A DNA stretch of 64,000 bases from Nereocystis luetkeana. Taxonomy: Eukaryota; Sar; Phaeophyceae; Laminariales; Laminariaceae. Each line of letters begins with the position of its first letter. Position 1 is the first letter of the stretch. Shown piece after piece: positions 9,749-23,184 of the stretch. The notes under the pieces were generated by a model that searched no databases, was not told where the DNA came from, and was given only the letters and a program-made list of their open reading frames with translations. Location of the stretch: the NCBI GenBank assembly GCA_031213475.1, contig JARUPZ010000003.1, positions 11,379,127 to 11,443,126 on the forward strand. Reading direction: 5' to 3'. The position numbers and the translations under genes were made by a program.

Positions 9749-10391
9749 CTCGAGCTATACGCGCCTCGCCGACGTCCTGGAGGCCTAGGACGATACTGGC
9801 AACTGCACAAGCGACCACCGTCTCCTCCTGATGATGAACCACCTGGACTATCCGGAGCAGCGGAAGCGCCTCGGGCCATAGAAGCTAAAAGGCGCCTTCT
9901 ATGTCGAGGACTCCACCGCAGCCGCGACCACACGCAGCAGTCATTCCTGCACTCAATGAGAGACAAGGAATGTTTTCTTTTTGTTTTTTGGAGAGGGAGT
10001 TGCTCGCCCCCCTTGCTGTATTTTTGGTTTCCAACCGATGGGATGCAAGAGTAGAGAGGTGATGGACTGTGTGTAATACACCCGTTTTGCTGAAGCATCT
10101 TCGATGGTCTCTGAGCATAGCGCGGACCTTCTCAGTGCGTACCCTCTAGAGGCACTATAGATGATATATACATACCAGTATGTTTTTGTTTTCGTCTGGG
10201 AGAAAGAGCTATAAAAATGGCTTCTCTCCCGGCACACTTTTGTTTTCATTGTTTTGGAATGAGGAGAGGATGTGGCTCTTTTTTTGAGGTGTGTGGAAGG
10301 TAGAGGTATTACCCACGCCACGTGCACACCTTACCGAACTTAGACCTATAAGCGAAGAGCCCGCAGGAATTGCCAACATAGAGAACATCCT

Positions 10392-10524
10392 CCATCAATC
10401 AATCAATGCAGCCATATCTCAAAAGTGCAGAAACGGTCAGTCGGCGAGGTGCCTATCTAAGCCATCTCGCCGACTGGCCGGTTTCTGCGCTGTTGAGACA
10501 GCGGGTGGATTGATAGATTGATGG
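10392..10524. repeat. 133-bp long imperfect hairpin, copy 1
   Basis: Two arms of about 60 nt face each other across a short loop. The left arm holds CTCAAAAGTGCAGAAAC and GTCAGTCGGCGAGGTG; the right arm holds CATCTCGCCGACTGGCC and GGTTTCTGCGC. The ends are CCATCAATC and GATTGATGG. The size and near-continuous pairing fit a microRNA precursor or a small foldback MITE. Confidence 0.75.
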
Positions 10525-11901
10525 GTGAAAGAAGAAAAAAGGATGGATAGACTTTTTTGTTGATGCTGGATTCGAAAGGATATTATTCGCCGGTCGTGTT
10601 TCTTTTTTTGTGATTACTGCAGAGGGGAAATAACTCTCCTGTACTGTTTCGTTTGTTGCTTTCTTGGATTGGCGGCGGAGTGCAGCACACGTAAGAAAAG
10701 CACAGGGCGACTAGCGGTTAGAAATTGAGTGTGACCTATTTGTAAGCGTACTGCCGTATCATACGCCCCTGGTATACGAGCACCTCTTCGGTTTACCTTG
10801 TGGGGGAGAGAGGGGGGTGTTACGGACCTTGGGCAAGCTGTACGTGTGTACTACGTATCATACAAGCACCTCTTTGTTTACCTTGGGGGGAAGAGTGGGG
10901 GGCTGTCACGGACGTTGGGCAGGCTGTCATGTTGTGTATGTAACGTATGTGGTGGTGTTTCTGGCGTATTTGATCTGGTGTATGATAGGCTACAGTACGT
11001 AGGAGATACTTCCGCAGTTATCACTGCTGGAGTAGATAGAGTGAGTCACGTCCAACTGTCCACGACGATTTAGTACAATTCGAGGATTAGGAACACTACG
11101 CGGGATAATGAATGAACAACGAGGGGAATGATATGAGGAGTTGATCGTTTTACAATCGGTTTCTAAGGAAAATCCATCAATCGATATATGATATGATACC
11201 AGGCATACTCAAGTATAGCGTTGTGGCCATCAATACCACCTTAAAGAACCTGGTAGCATCAATATGATGGTCATCAATGATCATCAATATCGCCAATCGT
11301 CAATTGCTAATTGGATCAATGTCATCGTGGCCGTCTGTCTGATAATCACATGCCCCTGTTATGAATCAGCGTAGTCGCGCGCTGATTGGATGATACAACG
11401 TTTATCACAAACTGGACAAAAGACAACACCAGGACTACTGCCTATGAATAGGTTCCTATTGCAATATCTTGTTTACTGTGGCCTATGCTTGCATGCGTGA
11501 TAAGACACGACTTGAATTCGGTTATCGGGGCAAATGCTATGAATAGACAGCCATCTGGCCCTACTGCCCAGACTTTCCTAGTTTATCGACAGCACCCAAA
11601 GTCATCCGACAATTCGAATAGATAAGTGGGCAGTCTCCGAAATCAATTGTGCGGACAACCCCAATAGATAAACGGACAGGCTTGGGGGCGCAGGGATGGG
11701 AGAAACGGGGGCGGGGGAGGGAACCGGGGCAGGGAGGGGGGCGTAAGGAGGGAGAGAAGAACAAGGGGAGGGGAGGGACGCAATGATTCAAAGCGGCCCC
11801 TGTTGAAGGGGATGCAAAGATGTAAGGGAAGAACATTAACACGCCCTCTACTGTAGGAAGTTCACGGAAACCAGCGGAAATAAATATGTACTCGTAGCTC
11901 G

Positions 11902-11992
11902 TGGAAGCTTCCATGGAAATTCAAAAATGGAAGCTTGTGGAAGCTTCCGCACACATGGAAGAAAGTAGACTATGCTTCCATGGAAGCTTCCA
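11902..11992. repeat. Cluster of GGAAGCTTCCA palindromes, copy 1
   Basis: Five occurrences or part-occurrences of the palindrome GGAAGCTTCC lie within about 90 bp, mixed with TCCATGGAA palindromes. Purpose unknown. Confidence 0.8.
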
Positions 11993-14237
11993 TCTACTTC
12001 TGCAAGAAATACCAAGAATGTACAAACCGCATCGAACACTACAATCGCCAGTGCGCGACTGAAGGCTCTAAACGTCGGGCATGTGCATGTGTGACAAACA
12101 GACAGGGGGCGACAATGGCATTGATTCAATTGTTGATGACGACGATCATTGATTCCCACCATAGTGATGCTAACAGGTTTTTCGTGGTGATGTTGATGAC
12201 CCCAACGATATACTCAAGTAGACTGATCTCAAGACGTGATTTCATATACCAATTAATTGTCGATTCCTCGCCATGTTTTCCTCCTCAATATCAATATCCA
12301 TTATTTCATCGTTCCGCTTATTTACCGAACCGCCGCAAAACAGTTCGGCACGTGTGTGTGTCTGCACAGTAAGAACTACGATTGTAGTATCTCCACCTTC
12401 GGCCTATTGTACACCAGACCATACAAATCACATACACCTGATACACCACATGCATCACATACAGTTCCCCCGCAGCCGGCAAAAGCTCTCTATTCTCCCC
12501 CCAAGAGCAATCACAAGAGGTACTCGCATACTTCGAACTGTATGATACCTAGCACACACATATAGATAGGTAGGCAACCATTTTTCAAAACTCCCAACCG
12601 CTCCTCGTCCCTCGCCCTTCCTCCCTCCGCCTCCCTCGACGATTCCTCGTCCTACCTCCGCCCCCCCGCCTGCACTCGCCCACTCGCCCACCAACGGACC
12701 CGACACCATCGCTCGCCCTGCACCGGCCTTAAGCGATTGATATGCCCCCCAAAATAGAGAAATATGCATAACGCCCCCCCCAATACAACTCCAGGCAGCG
12801 CTGCTTGCTGCTGGTGTGCGCGCCAGTGCTGCTCCGTTAAGCCGACCGGGGCGCGGTTATGGCAGGGCGGCGAGCACAGCTAAGCATACAGCACAGAAAT
12901 ATGCCTGATGTCATAAGTACATACCTGGTACACAGTTTCCTACGCGCTACCAGGTATATCTGTATCATCCATCTACACAAACAGAACACCCACAAAAAAC
13001 AAGCAAACTTCTGCAAAAACACAAAAGCCAAAAATATTATAAAACCCAATACCCTGTACTATACGCGCTGTGTATCATCTACGCACGATGCAAAAAGCAA
13101 ACGCACGACTACTACGTAAACAACACACCGAAAAAATGCAGAAAGCAAAAAATACAACAAGATGCAAATACTTCGAGCAAAAGGCAACAACTAGTTGACC
13201 AAGATGCAACAAGAATTGCAGCAACCACAAACAAACTTCAAACCGCTATTCTCTATGCCCACCGTCAGATACCGTATACTACAATCAAGATAACATACAC
13301 ACCCTAGGACGAATTTCCAAGCCGAGTTTCTTCTAGGCAAGGGGGGCAAAAAATGGTGGCCCATCGAGATATTTCCATAGAAGAATCGCTCGGCGTTTGC
13401 ACCTTCCCCATTGTCGAGAGAACCAGCTTCGAAATACGTGGGAGTGTAGTCTACCAGGTAGCGTGTAATACGGGAACACAGACGACAACGAACATCGCGG
13501 CTTCCCACCCCATATTGATGGGGTAGTGCTCTATTTCATGCATGCAGCTCTCACGAAGCAGGAGGCTTTTCCTACACCCCCAAAGTCATTTCTACAACAA
13601 CAAACAGCATAACGGAGCAGGGGAGCCGGGGGTAGGGGGAACAGGGGGAAGGGGTTGAAAGGCAGTCCCCAACAAGCTCAGTCCCGGTCCGGTGAATGAA
13701 GCGTCCTACAAGTACAACCACAGCTGTACTGCTGCGCACACCAGCCAGGAGATTAGTCCGGCACGGTGCAACGCGTATACAACAGCTGCTGCTGCACTGC
13801 TGCTAACACCAGCCAGGAGGAGTTTACTTTAACCGAGCCTATACGTTCCGGGTGTGATACGATGCTCCCATGTGGCACGCACGGCGTCTGCTTAACAAAC
13901 AAGCAGCGCCAGCCTCCCACAGCAGCATCGCAAAAAAGGGGCGGGGGGCCTCAAATGGTCCCCAGACATGACAGACAACGTTCCCTCCCGGCACGGTGTA
14001 GTTAACGCATGTACGGTACGCTAAGCACAACAGCCTGGACTAAAAGGAACACTGTACGATGACTGCCCCAATACCCGACACGCTCCCTCCCTACCTCCCC
14101 TAACCCCAACACGCGACATGCTCTCCACCCTGGCACGGTACAAATAATGCACCAATAGATGTAGCGCGCACACCGGCCTGGACGAGAGGCTAGAGAGCAC
14201 ACCTCCCGATCGACCCCTTGCCTGCACCGTCAATGCT

Positions 14238-14452
14238 ACACAGGTGGCTGGGACCCCTCCCCCCCTGCACAATGTGGGCATAAAATAATCCTTGTGGAGA
14301 CGTCGAACAATGTAGGACACCAGTATTAACAGTCGTATACCGAATTGAGAGGTTATCGACACTTTGTGGGGTTCGCTAGATTGTTCTACTTTTCTACAAG
14401 GATTTGTTTACGCCTGCATTGTGCAGGGGGGGGGGTGTCTCGGTCACCTGTG
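14238..14452. mobile_element. 215-bp TIR element (CACAGGTGGC family), copy 1
   Basis: The left end ACACAGGTGGCTGGGACCCC is mirrored by GTGTCTCGGTCACCTGTG at the right end. The inner 150 bp (ATGTGGGC..., CTTGTGGAGAC..., GAGAGGTTATCGACAC) recur at 54270-54420 in the methyltransferase gene. No coding capacity. It reads as a non-autonomous DNA element. Confidence 0.75.
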
Positions 14453-16266
14453 CAATACGCGACGTATCTATAAAACAATCCACCCGAAAGAGCGTGGCGC
14501 GCGACTGCCATCCCTCTCCTATTACCCAACAGGTGGACTCAAAATCAACATGATGAACCCATGAAATCGACGGCTTCTTACTGTTACGAGTATATACCAC
14601 CAACACTAATACCTACTACTGTGCTACATAAAGCGACACATCATGATGAAACAACTAGACTTACTGGACTTGATAATAGTGCTGCTCACTAGAACCTTGA
14701 TGATGGCCAAAAGTATAATACCTTAGCTGTACTGCCCTCTACCTTCTACCTCCACCTAATATATAAATCCCCCCCAAATACAAACCATGGCGGGCGAGCC
14801 ATATCCACAGAGGCCTTTCCATCTCTAAAACAACACGCACCAGTACATACCCTACTGGCCATGGCCATCTAAACCTTTAACATAAACAAAATGACGGGCG
14901 AGTCAGTCCCCCTCCAGTCCAAAATATCCCCCCCCCAAAAAAACACAACGAGAGCTGTTCTTCCTCTCCAATCCAATGGCCCTCACAAAGATGAAGGGCG
15001 AGTAAGTCCCTTCCCAATCCAACGAAAAAACGCGCCTCCTTGCACCCATCCATGGCATCAATTCACCCCCGAGACAGTGCAGACAGCCCGCGGTCAGTCG
15101 GCGGGATAACCAACCAAACGTTCCTTCTTTTCCCTTCACTTGTCGGCCTGGGCTTGGCAAGGAGTGCACGTGGTGTGGGGGACACCTCTATCTACCTTCC
15201 CTCCCCAACCAAGCAAACACCACGTGCCAAAGCCATAGCATCTCCTCTCCTCTCCCACCCTCTCCTCTCGTATCCCGAACCAAACCAAAACTGCACGGGC
15301 GAGGAGGCTTTTGGCTCTCTCTTCAAAACGAAAAACAAAACAAAAAACTACCCATAATATATGTATTACCAGAGTATCATAGCCACTACTAACAAGAGGG
15401 TCAGCGCGATGCCCAGATACCGTCGAGGTTGTCTCTTCAAAAAGTGTGTACGTACACGAATTCGTCGCCTCTCCCTTCCCTCCTATCGGTTCAAAAAAAG
15501 ACAGCACTGCGGCCGGGAAATTCCCTCCTCGACATCTATCACCTCCCAAACTCAACGTCGTTTCCAAATCCGAAGCGCTACATACATCGTACTATACAGG
15601 CGAGAATCGTATGTAACCTCTCAGAATAAAAAGCAACATGCAAAACACTGAAGACGACGTGAGCGAATCACTTTTCCTCCGCGAACACAAACAAAGTTAA
15701 AAGCCAGATCCATCCCGCTGCTATATAACTACAGTAGTAATAGCACCTACCAGTATTCAAAGTCTCAATAAAAGCGGTTACCAAGTGAAGACAAAGAGGG
15801 ATGACGAGAAGTCCAAGGTACAAATACGCCTCCGAAAGATGCACAGCAGTAACCGTGGAAGCGTCTGCTGTAGTATTTGCCGTTCTGTCACCCCCTCCCC
15901 CCCCAACAAAAGAGCGCGACGGGGGCGAACGCCATTTCCTCTTCAAAAAGCAAGAAACAAAGCATGGATGCCCCATATCTCACTGAGCGCAGAAAAATAT
16001 CGGTGAATTGAGGCCAAAAGCGTTAGGGCTCGTCTTTCCTGCCTGGTGTGCCTACCGACATCGTCATCACCACGACCCTCGCCTAAACATCTGGCGGGGT
16101 CAGGCAGACAAAAGGCGTACATACGCATACGAGGTGGCACCTCAGCCTTCCTTCCCAGAAGAGTAAACACCACGGGCGAGTCTCATCCTTCCTCCCAAAA
16201 ATGAAAAACAGTACCCTAACAAAAGCAGGACCGGCGAGCAATGTCTCCCCCAACACAAAACAGTAA

Positions 16267-16400
16267 TGGATCAATCAATCAATCAATCAATCCATACCCC
16301 TTCCATCCACCTATCAATCAATCATCCAATCCATCCCCCCACCCATCCACCCATCCAACATGCAATCCATCGATCCAACCATCAATGCATCAGTCAATAA
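16267..16400. repeat. ATCA/ATCC tetranucleotide repeat, copy 1
   Basis: Runs of ATCA followed by degenerate CATCCA words. Copy 2 is at 32915-33060 with one extra block. Confidence 0.9.
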
Positions 16401-17012
16401 ACCCCCATGATCCCTCTGAAAGCGCAGAGGACGCGAGCCCGGTGCATTGCCGGGGCCGTCGCGTTCGTCTCTAAAAGGTGCCTTGCCTGCCTGGTGTGCC
16501 TACCGGCATCGCCATCGCCACTGCCCTCGCCTAAACATCTGGCGAGAGCAGGCACCCAGCCAGCCAGCCAGCCAGCCACCTCTCTCCTAGCGCCGCTCCC
16601 GAAATAGCGACAGCCGGGGTGTGGCGGACTGGGGTGTAACTGCACCACCAACAACATCAGCAACAGCAAACCACCTTAGCCGATCGACTAAATCACTCTC
16701 ACAATGCACACGGAGGAAGGGGGGGCATCGCGACTACCCATCCCGTCGAGCGCGTCCGTTCTCCCCCCGAATCGCGTACCTGTTGCCCCTATTTTTCATC
16801 ATTATTTCCCCGCTCATTTTTTTTGTTTGTTTCGTTTGTTTATTACCATCTCTTCTTTTCCCCGTCGAGCGCGTCCCTTCTTCCCCCGAATCGCGTTCCC
16901 GTTTTCCCTTTTTTCTTTCTTGTTGTTGTTTGTTCATTTGTTTTTTTCGTTTGTTTGCCATTTTTTTCCTTTTTTTTCCCCTCATCGGTTTTTATACTTT
17001 TCCCCCCATTTA

Positions 17013-17425
17013 TCTTTACAAGAGTCGCCAGGCCAGACAAGAAGAAGGTCGACAACATCGCCGCCACTGCGCGCGATCCATCGCCTCTATCACATCTACA
17101 CGTGTGCCTACCCCACACCCACCTTTCTCCCCTCACCGTCGTCAGGGGGTGGGGCGGCGGGAGCAAATAGAGCAACACGAACACCGGAGACATCACTGCG
17201 AAACAGGCCTCGCCTTTTCTATATAAGAGCCACCCGGCCAGACAAGAAGAGGGTCGACAACATCGCCGCCACTGCGCGCGATCCATCGCCTCTATCACAT
17301 CTACACGTGTGCCTACCCACCCCCACCTTTCTCCCCTCACCGTCGTCAGGGGGTGGGGCGGCGGGAGCAATGAGAGCAACACGAACACCGGGGAACTCAC
17401 CACGTAACAGGTCTCGCGAGGAAAA
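17013..17425. repeat. 199-bp minisatellite in copy 2, two units
   Basis: This is the same array as at 80-895 but with only two full units. The change in number shows that the inner repeat evolves independently of the 16.6-kb unit. Confidence 0.9.
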
Positions 17426-17735
17426 CAAAAGGTCGACCAGACCGCCGCTACCGCGTGAGACCCATCGCCTCCATCACGCATACAATTATGTCCACCCCAC
17501 CCCTACCCCATCCTCCTTTCCCCCCCCCACTACCCCTCCCACCACATGCCAAATGACAAAAAAACACACACACACACACAGGAGTATCCGGCGGAGGCAT
17601 CTCTACACGTAGTCCACTGTCATCGCCATCGCGGCAGACACCGCCTCCGCCGTCAATCAACACCGCCACCGCTGCCACTGCAGTCCTAGGCCCTCAGGAT
17701 GCCGATGAGGCGCACATACCTGGAGCGTGGAGTAG

Positions 17736-17925
17736 GGTGGGGAAGGTTGAGGTCGGCTGAGGTGGGGTGGGGTGCGGTGGGGTGAGGAGAGGTGAGGTAG
17801 GGTGGGGTGAGGTAGGGTGGGGTGAGGTGAGCTGGGGTAGGGTGGGGTAGAGTGGGGTGAGGTGCGGTGAGGTGGGGTGGAGCGGGGTGAGGTACGGTGG
17901 AGTGAGGTGGGGTGCAGTGGGGTAT
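17736..17925. repeat. Degenerate GGGGT/GAGGT pentamer tract, copy 2
   Basis: The counterpart of 1205-1352, with different length and word order. Confidence 0.85.
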
Positions 17926-18872
17926 AATAGAACTACATACTTAGATCACAACCGCTGAGCGTGCTCGGTTGGTGCATCCCTGGTCTCTCAGAGCTCCCAC
18001 TTCCAAACCGCCTTCTTTCATTACTTGCCGGACCTTTCCAGCAGTTCTTTGTTTTCGCGGTCCTTTCTTCTTTTTTTCTTCTTTTGTTTCGTGTGCGTGC
18101 GTGTTCTCCGAGCACGGCACCGCGGGAGGACCCGGCACCGTCGCGGGTGCCAGCGGGTAGAGCGGGGGTTGCAAGGAGCGCGGTCGCCGCTTTCGTGCCT
18201 AGGCGTCGCGTGTGCCTCGAGACACGAGGGATGCATGAACGGGCTTCGTCTGGCTTCGATTTATGATATTTGATAAGAGTATGTACGAGTTTATATAGGT
18301 CGTTCGGGAGGGAAAGATAATATTCAAGCGGTGCTTATCTTTGCGACCACGCTGAAATTGAAAGAGGGAGGTGTGCAGTTTGAACACCAACGTTATCGAG
18401 CTGGCGAACGACGGCCACGGTGAGCACCGGGCTTCACGCGGGGCGGGCGACGGGGCTGATTGTGGCAGAGAGTGATAAAAGCTTTACCCGGACCGAATCG
18501 GTAGCGAGGTGGTCGCGAGAGGGGCGGGCGGCGTACGAGGCTGAGAGAAGCTCTTCTGTGCGATTTGTTTTTTTTCTTCTTTTCGACCGGGTGTAAGGTG
18601 TTCCAATCAGACAGAAAATTATTACACGAGAGGGAACGGGGATTTGTTTTCTTTCCGAGTTTTCGGTTTCATTTTCATTGTTTTTGCTGCTGTGCCGTGC
18701 TGTGCTTTCGCTTTCTTCGAACATACAGTACAGACATAGAGCATATCGAAAGAAGAAAATTAGTACAGACAGTAGTACTCTACCTGGGGTGTATGTACGT
18801 ACGTACGACATCCGCGACGCGAAGCGTATATGTGGCATCCAAGCTGACGTCGGAGCTGTTTTTTCCTGAAGC

Positions 18873-18995
18873 ATGGCGGCGGGACTCTTGGCATTATCAA
18901 GTCGCCGGTTTGCAATTACGATACTTGAAAACACCAAACTCAATCGTGGACCTCTGTTCGCTTCGCGTAATTTGATGTGTTTTTTTCCTTCCTGA
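18873..18995 (+). CDS. Short ORF of the LLA-ASR family, copy 2
   Basis: This is the counterpart of 2140-2262 in the second macrosatellite unit, also 40 residues with the same stop. It differs by Leu to Pro and Tyr to Cys changes. Its function is unknown. Confidence 0.25.
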   Translation: MAAGLLALSSRRFAITILENTKLNRGPLFASRNLMCFFPS

Positions 18996-21187
18996 GCGAG
19001 CGTAGCGGGCGGCGTAGGCCGCCCGCGGAGCGAAGCGCCTTGTATACAGCTATGATACTAAAGTATTATTTGCCATTTTTGGTGTAATGTTCTCCTATAT
19101 AGAAAGCGAAAACAACTTTCATCCGTGAGTTGACAAGAAGAGTAACCACTCAGTTCCCACGCTGTATTTCGAAACGGGTGGGTACGCTACCCGTATGATA
19201 TAATGTTGAGCGAATCAAATCATGTCCCATTTACGGCTTCCTGCGTATATCGTATCTCCCTCCAGTGTCTTATACCTGGTATGCATTAAACAACAAAGGA
19301 CTGCTGCTCCACCTACTACCGGTATGACAATAGCAAGCCGTTAGGAAGAGCTGTCCAAAACCGTACAAAACCGCGTCTTCTGAAAATTGCTCATATCACG
19401 AAGAACGAAACACCTTTTCCGCGTGCATCGGTGGTGCAGGGCGGAAGACGTTGTGTGGGAAAAACAGAACAAAACAAAACATCAAAAGCATCGAGTATCT
19501 TCGTTGAGCGTTTTTGCGATATTTGAGGATCCTCGAACAAACACCCCCCGAATATGATAAACGTGCACCTCAGTGCTGGGGAAGCTCGCGGGGTTTGGGC
19601 TGTACGGACCCTATGTTCTTGTCTGCTTTTGTTCTTGTGTTCTGCTGTGTTAGCCTTCATTATTTGTGTTCTACATACTCATGCTGATGATCTTCTATCG
19701 TATCATACCAGGCATGTTATGGTCTTCTCAGGGTATGTTCTTGTGTGCTTACCGTATGTTCTTGCGTTCTTGCGATATATGGTACTGGTACATGTTCTTG
19801 CGTTATTTCGGTATGTCACTGTGTTCTTACCATGTGTGTTTGTGTGGTGCTATCAGCTGGATGCTGTACCGGGTTCTTCTGTACCAGGTATACTCTGTGT
19901 TGTGTTTCATGTGCAAGATTGAACGTAGGAAGGAAATCTGGGATTTGTCTAGCGGTGTTGAATCTACTGTAAATACGAAAAGTCGAGAGGAGACCAGCAA
20001 ACCGTTCAGAGCAGGCAGCAACTTCACGCACAAGTTGGGTCGAACGTACGGCAAAACTCGATTGGGGTACGTATATTACAGTGGAAAGGAGCACCCGACA
20101 GGATGTAAACAACAGGATCACCGTTTGATTGGATGAGTTTGGGGTTTTTGAGAGGATGCTTTTACTGTTGTAGAGTTGGTGTCGAGTCATCATTTTAACA
20201 CTTGGGCCGAGAGAACCCTTACCATTGTCAACGTACATACTGTATGCGAATAGAAAACGTTATGGGATCATTCGTGAACAGGCGACAAAGGCACTGAGGG
20301 AATTGGTTGGGATAGGAGACAAGGCTTGGTATAAGACATACCGGGAGAGTATGCGCTACCAGTATATCATTTCTGGCAGGATGCGAGGGGTAACCAGCAG
20401 TAGATTGGCAGCGTCGGGTGTACACGCTCAGGCGACCCAACGAGAAGGGAGAGGGAAGAGTGACACATTTGTGGTTTGTGGTGTGTGTAGGAGCGAACAG
20501 AGAAGGCGAGGAGAGGGTGTCCTCTGGAGCATTGACTCAGAATGCAAAAAAGGCCGGGGGTACTCAATTCAACCAGGCCGAAGGAGCATGGTGGGCAGGG
20601 GGGGGGGGTGTACTCGATGTCATGCATGGCCGCAGTCGTATGCGGGGAGGGGGAAGAGTTGAAGGAAGGGGCAAAATACCAAGTTGTTGAGATGGGGCAG
20701 GGATGTGGGGGTTAAATAGGCCAAGAGCGTATTTCGAGTATATAGGAGGTTACACAGGCTGTGCATTTCTACAGTACACTAGTAGTACCTCGTATAAGCA
20801 GTGAGGTTGGGTGCAAAGCCAAGGGTCAATATCCAACCAATAACTCCACAATCATGAACACATAAACGTAGCTAGCGTGTGGTGTTGTCCTGCTATTTTA
20901 CGTTCGTGGGTCCTCGTGTTCTCTTCTTGTTCTTTCGCTTTAATATCGTAGTGTGCTCGTGTATTTTTTTGTGTTTGTCTGCTCTGGTTGTGTGCGTCGT
21001 CATTTCTACCCAACGCCATCAGTACACCCAGTGTCTTCCCTAACTGATCATCCTACCGAGATACCAATGATGTTGTCACAAACGGTGAGACAGAGAAAAC
21101 CTAAAGACTTGCACCTGAATCGAGGTAGGAGCAGATTTAATGCCAACGCACCGGGTACGAAAACACCACTGACAAGCCCAAAAAGAG

Positions 21188-21252
21188 GTAGGGTGGGGTG
21201 GGGTGAGCTGGGGTGGGGTAGGGTGGGGTGAGGGGGTGGAGCGGGGTGAGGT
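21188..21252. repeat. Second degenerate GGGGT/GAGGT tract, copy 2
   Basis: The shortened counterpart of 4440-4552. Confidence 0.8.
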
Positions 21253-21352
21253 CAGATAGAGTGAGTTATTTCTATATTTCATTGAGTTATTACCATGTGT
21301 GTTTGTGTGGTGCTATCAGCTGGATGCTGTACCGCGTTCTTCTGTACCAGGT

Positions 21353-21462
21353 GGCGGGTCGGGTCGGATCAGGTCAGGAGGTTTTGAAATCTCGCGGGTC
21401 GGGTCGGGTCAGCGGTCGGGTCGGCTGACCCGACCCGACCCGTGAGGTTTGACCTGACCCGT
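21353..21462. repeat. GGGTC-repeat inverted element, copy 2
   Basis: The counterpart of 4652-4770 in the second macrosatellite unit, one GGGTC block shorter. Confidence 0.7.
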
Positions 21463-21509
21463 CAAAAGCCCAGACAATTCCATGAGAGGGTATGGAGATT
21501 GTTCCCTAT

Positions 21510-22272
21510 GCTATGCGGTTTGATTTTTGAGCTTCAGATTTTGACCCGGTCGCTTTTTCAGATGTGAACTTGGCAAATCAAAAGTATTCATCCTATGCGG
21601 AAAAATAAAAACCAGAATTATTGTGCGTGCAGAAATTCGAGCAAAAACCGAGACCAACGGCTGTTGTTGTGGTCTGGCGCCGCGAAGAGGCGCGCTAATT
21701 GTTGCGCTGCACTGCGCGTAGGACCCAAGCGTCCGAGCCAAGGTTGACTGCCTCTGGTCTGGCGGCGAGGACACGTGGGGAGTGCGCTAGAGCCAGCCTG
21801 TCTTAGTATTTAGTGTTTCACAATGTGATTGTGACTGCTGCTGCTGTAAAGCAGTGTAGTCTACGAGTACGTATCCACAGGGAGAGGTGCGCGCCGAGTG
21901 CGCTTCTCTTGGTCTCTAGGCCCGAGCCCGCGACAGCCGACTGTAGTCTGGCCACGGAGAGACGCGCCGCCCGCCGACCGCGCGTCGGGCGCGAAGCAAC
22001 GTCGCCATACAGCTGTGTCACCATCCAACTCATCGACTCATCGATCGTTCTGCTGTTGTTTGCTGTCGCGGATAACATCTTGAATTTAGACAGCATGCCA
22101 TTTATCGATTTGAAAATCTGATGACCCAAAATACGACGACTTGGGTCATCTGATTATCAAAATCGATTTTTTTCGTTCGGATTTTGCATATTTGGACTGC
22201 ATCATCATGGGCATCCATTTTTCGAGAGATCGAAAAAATACAAATCTGACGCTCAAAATCGAACCGCATAGG
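21510..22272. mobile_element. 760-bp TIR element A, copy 2
   Basis: The counterpart of 4819-5580 in the second unit, with a few substitutions and the same inverted ends. Confidence 0.65.
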
Positions 22273-22295
22273 AAGCAAGCAGCCTTAGACCGTTT

Positions 22296-23059
22296 CCTAT
22301 GCGGTTCGATTTTTGAGCTTCAGATTTTGGCCCGATCGCATTTTCAGATGTGACGTTGGCAAATCGAAACAGCCTTCCTATGCGGAAAAATCAGGTTTAT
22401 TGTGTGTGTAGAGATTTGAGCAAACGCCGAGACCAACTGCTGTTTTTGTGGTTTGGCGCCGCGAAGAGACGCGCTGGGTGCGCTGCACTGCGCGTAGGAC
22501 CCAAGTGTGCGAGCCAAGGCTGGCTGCCTCTGGTCTGGCGGCGAGGAGACGTGGCGAGTGCGCTAGAGCCACCTGTCTTGGTATTTTGGGTTCCATGTTG
22601 TGACTGACTGCTGCTGCTGCTGTACAGCAGTGTACGTACAAGTACTCGTACGTATCTACGGAGAGGTGCGTGCCGAATGCGCTTCCCTTGGTCTCTAGGC
22701 CCGAGCCCGCGCCAGGCGACTGACGTCTGGCCACGGAGGGTCGCGCCGCCCGCCGCCCGAGCGTCGGGCGCCAAGCGACGCCGCTATACAGCTGTGTCAC
22801 CTTCCAACTCATCGATCGTTCTGCTGCTGTTTGCTGTCATGGATAACATCTTGAATTTAGAGAGCATGCCATTTATCGATTTGAAAATCTGATGACCCAG
22901 GTCGTCGGATTTTGGGCCAAAATCCGACGACTTGGGTCATCGGATTCTCAAATCGAAAATTTTCCGGTCAGATTTTGCATATTTCGACTGCACAAGCAGG
23001 GTCATTCGTTTTTGAGATCGAAAAATACAAATCTGAAGCTCGAAATCGAACCGCATAGG
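22296..23059. mobile_element. 760-bp TIR element B, copy 2
   Basis: The counterpart of 5600-6363. The spacer between A and B is 4 bp longer here. Confidence 0.65.
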
Positions 23060-23184
23060 AAACAGCCTTAATACCCAATATTTCGTTTCAATTCGATTTC
23101 CATCTTTTTCCAGTGTTGTGCGTGCCTGTGCCGTTCTGTGCTTTCTTTCTTTCGGGCATCCCAAAATAAGTACCAGGTACTAGT

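Larger units (their letters stand above)
9750..16240. other. Macrosatellite right half: no gene recognised
   Basis: No convincing exon was found. Contents include the long hairpin (10392-10524), a cluster of GGAAGCTTCCA words (11902-11992), a TIR element (14238-14452) and C-rich stretches. Between 14790 and 16200, diverged repeats carry a GGGCGAG core after ATGGC, ATGAC or ATGAAG. A 75-bp duplication contains GCCTGGTGTGCCTACCG (16040-16115 and 16480-16560). The 145-residue frame at 11935-12372 survives in both copies with one change, but it lies over the GGAAGCTTCCA palindromes and has no recognisable domain. Copy 2 counterpart: 26387-32890. Confidence 0.5.
1..16930. repeat. Macrosatellite unit, copy 1 (left edge of window)
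   Basis: This is the first visible copy of a unit of about 16.6-16.7 kb that recurs head to tail. Matched landmarks lie at a nearly constant distance: the start codon of the Vps15-like exon is at 7830 and 24526, the telomeric block at 9688 and 26330, and the long hairpin at 10392 and 27029. The sequence at position 1 matches that near 16931 and 33574. The repeat continues beyond the left edge, so the true boundary and copy number are unknown. The end points given here are conventional, because the start of a tandem unit is arbitrary. Confidence 0.95.
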
